A DNA stretch of 64,000 nucleotides, from NCBI RefSeq assembly GCF_023656745.1, contig NZ_JAMOKO010000001.1, forward strand, positions 186,001-250,000. The letters run 5' to 3'. Below are positions 62,846-64,000 of this stretch, one piece after another. The translations under genes were made by a program, and so were the position numbers. Under the pieces are notes generated by a model. It did no database searches. It saw only the letters and a program-made list of their open reading frames with translations, and was not told where the DNA came from. This DNA is from Collinsella sp. BG-O-102. Its GTDB lineage: Bacteria > Actinomycetota > Coriobacteriia > Coriobacteriales > Coriobacteriaceae. Position 1 is the first letter of the stretch. Every line of letters starts with the position of its first letter.

Positions 62846-64000
62846 ATGGGATTGGACGTGAGGCCATGCGGGCCGGGCCTTTCCGGCGCCGCCGCGCCGT
62901 TGGACGCGTGGGACGACGCGCCCCTTCTGCGGCTCGCCGCGCCCGTGCTCTGCGTGGCGTGGGAGGCGGCGATGTTCGCCCGCGTGGTGTTCGCGGGGGC
63001 GGACCCCTCGCTGTCGGCGCCCTCGTCCCAGGCCGCCCTGTTCGTCCTCATGGCCGTCGGCTGCGCGGCGCTGTTCCTGCGCTACCGCCTTCCGGTCGTC
63101 TCCGTGCTCTTCGAGTCGGTCGTTGGCCTGCTGGCCTCGGTGATGGGCGCGCTCGCGTACGTGTACTTCCTCCCGCTCGTCGCGCTCTACGCCTGCGTGG
63201 CCCGCGCGCCCCGGCGCGAGGCGGCCGCGGGCGGCGTCGCCGCCGTTGCGGCCGTCGCGCTCTCCGCCGTGGTCGACGGGTTCGCGGGTGCCTCCGCATC
63301 GCCCTCCCCCTCGCTTGCGATGACGCTCGCCGGCATCGGGTACCCGCTCATGCTGGTGCTCGGGGCGGCGCTGCTCTCGCGCTTCCGCTTGCAGCGCCTC
63401 CGGGAGGCGGAGGCGGCCGCCCGCGCCGAGGCGGAGCGCGACCGCGCGCTCGCCAAGAGCCGCATCGCCGCCGAGCTGCACGACTCCGTGGGACACGACC
63501 TCACGGCCATCGTCGCGCTCTCGGAGGGGCTCGCCGGCGCGACCGGGGACGAGCAGCTCGACCGGGCCATCGCGAGCATCAACGAGCTGGCGCGCTCGGG
63601 GCTCGCCGACACGCGCCGCGCCGTGCGGGCGCTGGCGGGCGAGGCGAGGAGCACGGCGGCGCCATCCGCTCTGCCGGGTTCCGCGCCCACCGAGAAGCCG
63701 GCCGAGCGGCATCGCTGGGACGAGATCGCCGCTCTTCTTGGGTCCGTCCGCGCCGCCGGCGTCACGGCCGCCCTCACGGAGACGGGCGTGCGCCCGGACG
63801 ACCCCTCCCAGGCCGGCCTCGCCTTCCGCGTCTGCCGCGAGGGCGTCACGAACGCGCTGCGCCACGCCGCGGGGCTCTCGCGGCTCACGGTCTCGGTGGA
63901 CCACGGCGGGGATGGCTCTGCCGACGTCGCAATCCGCGACGATGGAACCCCTGGCGAGGGGGCCGGGGGTCCGGGCACCGGCATGGGCCTCTCCCGCCTG
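62846..64000 (+). CDS. NarL-type sensor histidine kinase (incomplete at window end)
   Basis: Open from ATG 62846 (GTGAGGTG upstream) to the last base, 385 codons. Residues 25-180 contain about four to five membrane helices with little extracellular sequence. Then come a coiled coil (LREAEAAARAEAERDRALAKS), the HisKA_3 motif AAELHDSVGHDL with His212, and the start of the ATPase domain (FRVCREGVTNALRHA; IRDDGTPGEGAGGPGTGMGLSRL). LiaS/DesK-like architecture. It probably regulates the ABC module before it, with a LuxR-type regulator expected just outside the window. Confidence 0.88.
   Translation, partial: MGLDVRPCGPGLSGAAAPLDAWDDAPLLRLAAPVLCVAWEAAMFARVVFAGADPSLSAPSSQAALFVLMAVGCAALFLRYRLPVVSVLFESVVGLLASVMGALAYVYFLPLVALYACVARAPRREAAAGGVAAVAAVALSAVVDGFAGASASPSPSLAMTLAGIGYPLMLVLGAALLSRFRLQRLREAEAAARAEAERDRALAKSRIAAELHDSVGHDLTAIVALSEGLAGATGDEQLDRAIASINELARSGLADTRRAVRALAGEARSTAAPSALPGSAPTEKPAERHRWDEIAALLGSVRAAGVTAALTETGVRPDDPSQAGLAFRVCREGVTNALRHAAGLSRLTVSVDHGGDGSADVAIRDDGTPGEGAGGPGTGMGLSRL

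Noticed and set aside
61235-63904. Minus-strand open frame of 889 codons at the GC-rich end
   Set aside because: Composition is Arg/His/Glu/Gly-rich junk opposite three clear ABC and kinase genes.

Overview
The window reads as a chromosomal segment of a high-GC, anaerobic, Gram-positive actinobacterium of the Coriobacteriia, most like Collinsella. This is inferred from composition and gene content: split transketolase, flavin reductase with a short rubredoxin, MurNAc salvage, citrate synthase without other TCA genes, and no respiratory genes. No database search was possible. Genes are dense and have clear Shine-Dalgarno sites, and most transcription units end in recognisable intrinsic terminators.

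Layout. 1-20 kb is mostly housekeeping: a class A penicillin-binding protein, a U32 peptidase, TyrS, adenine deaminase, two HAD phosphatases, an ACT protein with citrate synthase, ribosomal protein bL31 with a leader RNA, SecA-RF2, a YitT membrane protein and a two-subunit transketolase. 20-35 kb holds FtsE-FtsX, RNase R, an orphan serine recombinase, a MurNAc-6-phosphate operon (murR-murQ-murP-mupG), tRNA-Gln and tRNA-Glu, SmpB, and a flavin reductase with a rubredoxin. 35-54.7 kb holds MntH, GpmA, glutamate synthase (GltB, GltD), an AbiEi/DUF559-like nuclease candidate, an amidohydrolase, a copper operon (copA-copZ-csoR) and a Ser/Thr kinase gene interrupted by one in-frame TAG. From about 54.8 kb to the end the sequence becomes visibly richer in G and C and consists of two consecutive lantibiotic-immunity-like ABC transporter modules. 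The first has a response regulator and a histidine kinase that lacks its ATPase domain; the second has a histidine kinase running off the window. A YefM-YoeB-type toxin-antitoxin pair lies between them.

The most unusual content is between genes. At least three families of fixed-length imperfect palindromes are present. (i) Fifteen 57-bp units (arms like GTCTCGATCTGTAACA) form five arrays of 2, 2, 2, 4 and 5 units with an 80-81 bp period, so the spacers are 23-24 bp. (ii) A 65-bp palindrome (ends GTTGCGGTGAAAT) occurs three times. (iii) A 58-bp palindrome occurs twice, each inside copy-specific inverted arms. Two of the 57-bp arrays closely flank the AbiEi/DUF559-like gene, an arrangement reminiscent of REP palindromes around their RAYT transposase. 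This is the best candidate here for an undescribed element or system. Several genes also have a terminator-like hairpin placed immediately before their ribosome-binding site.
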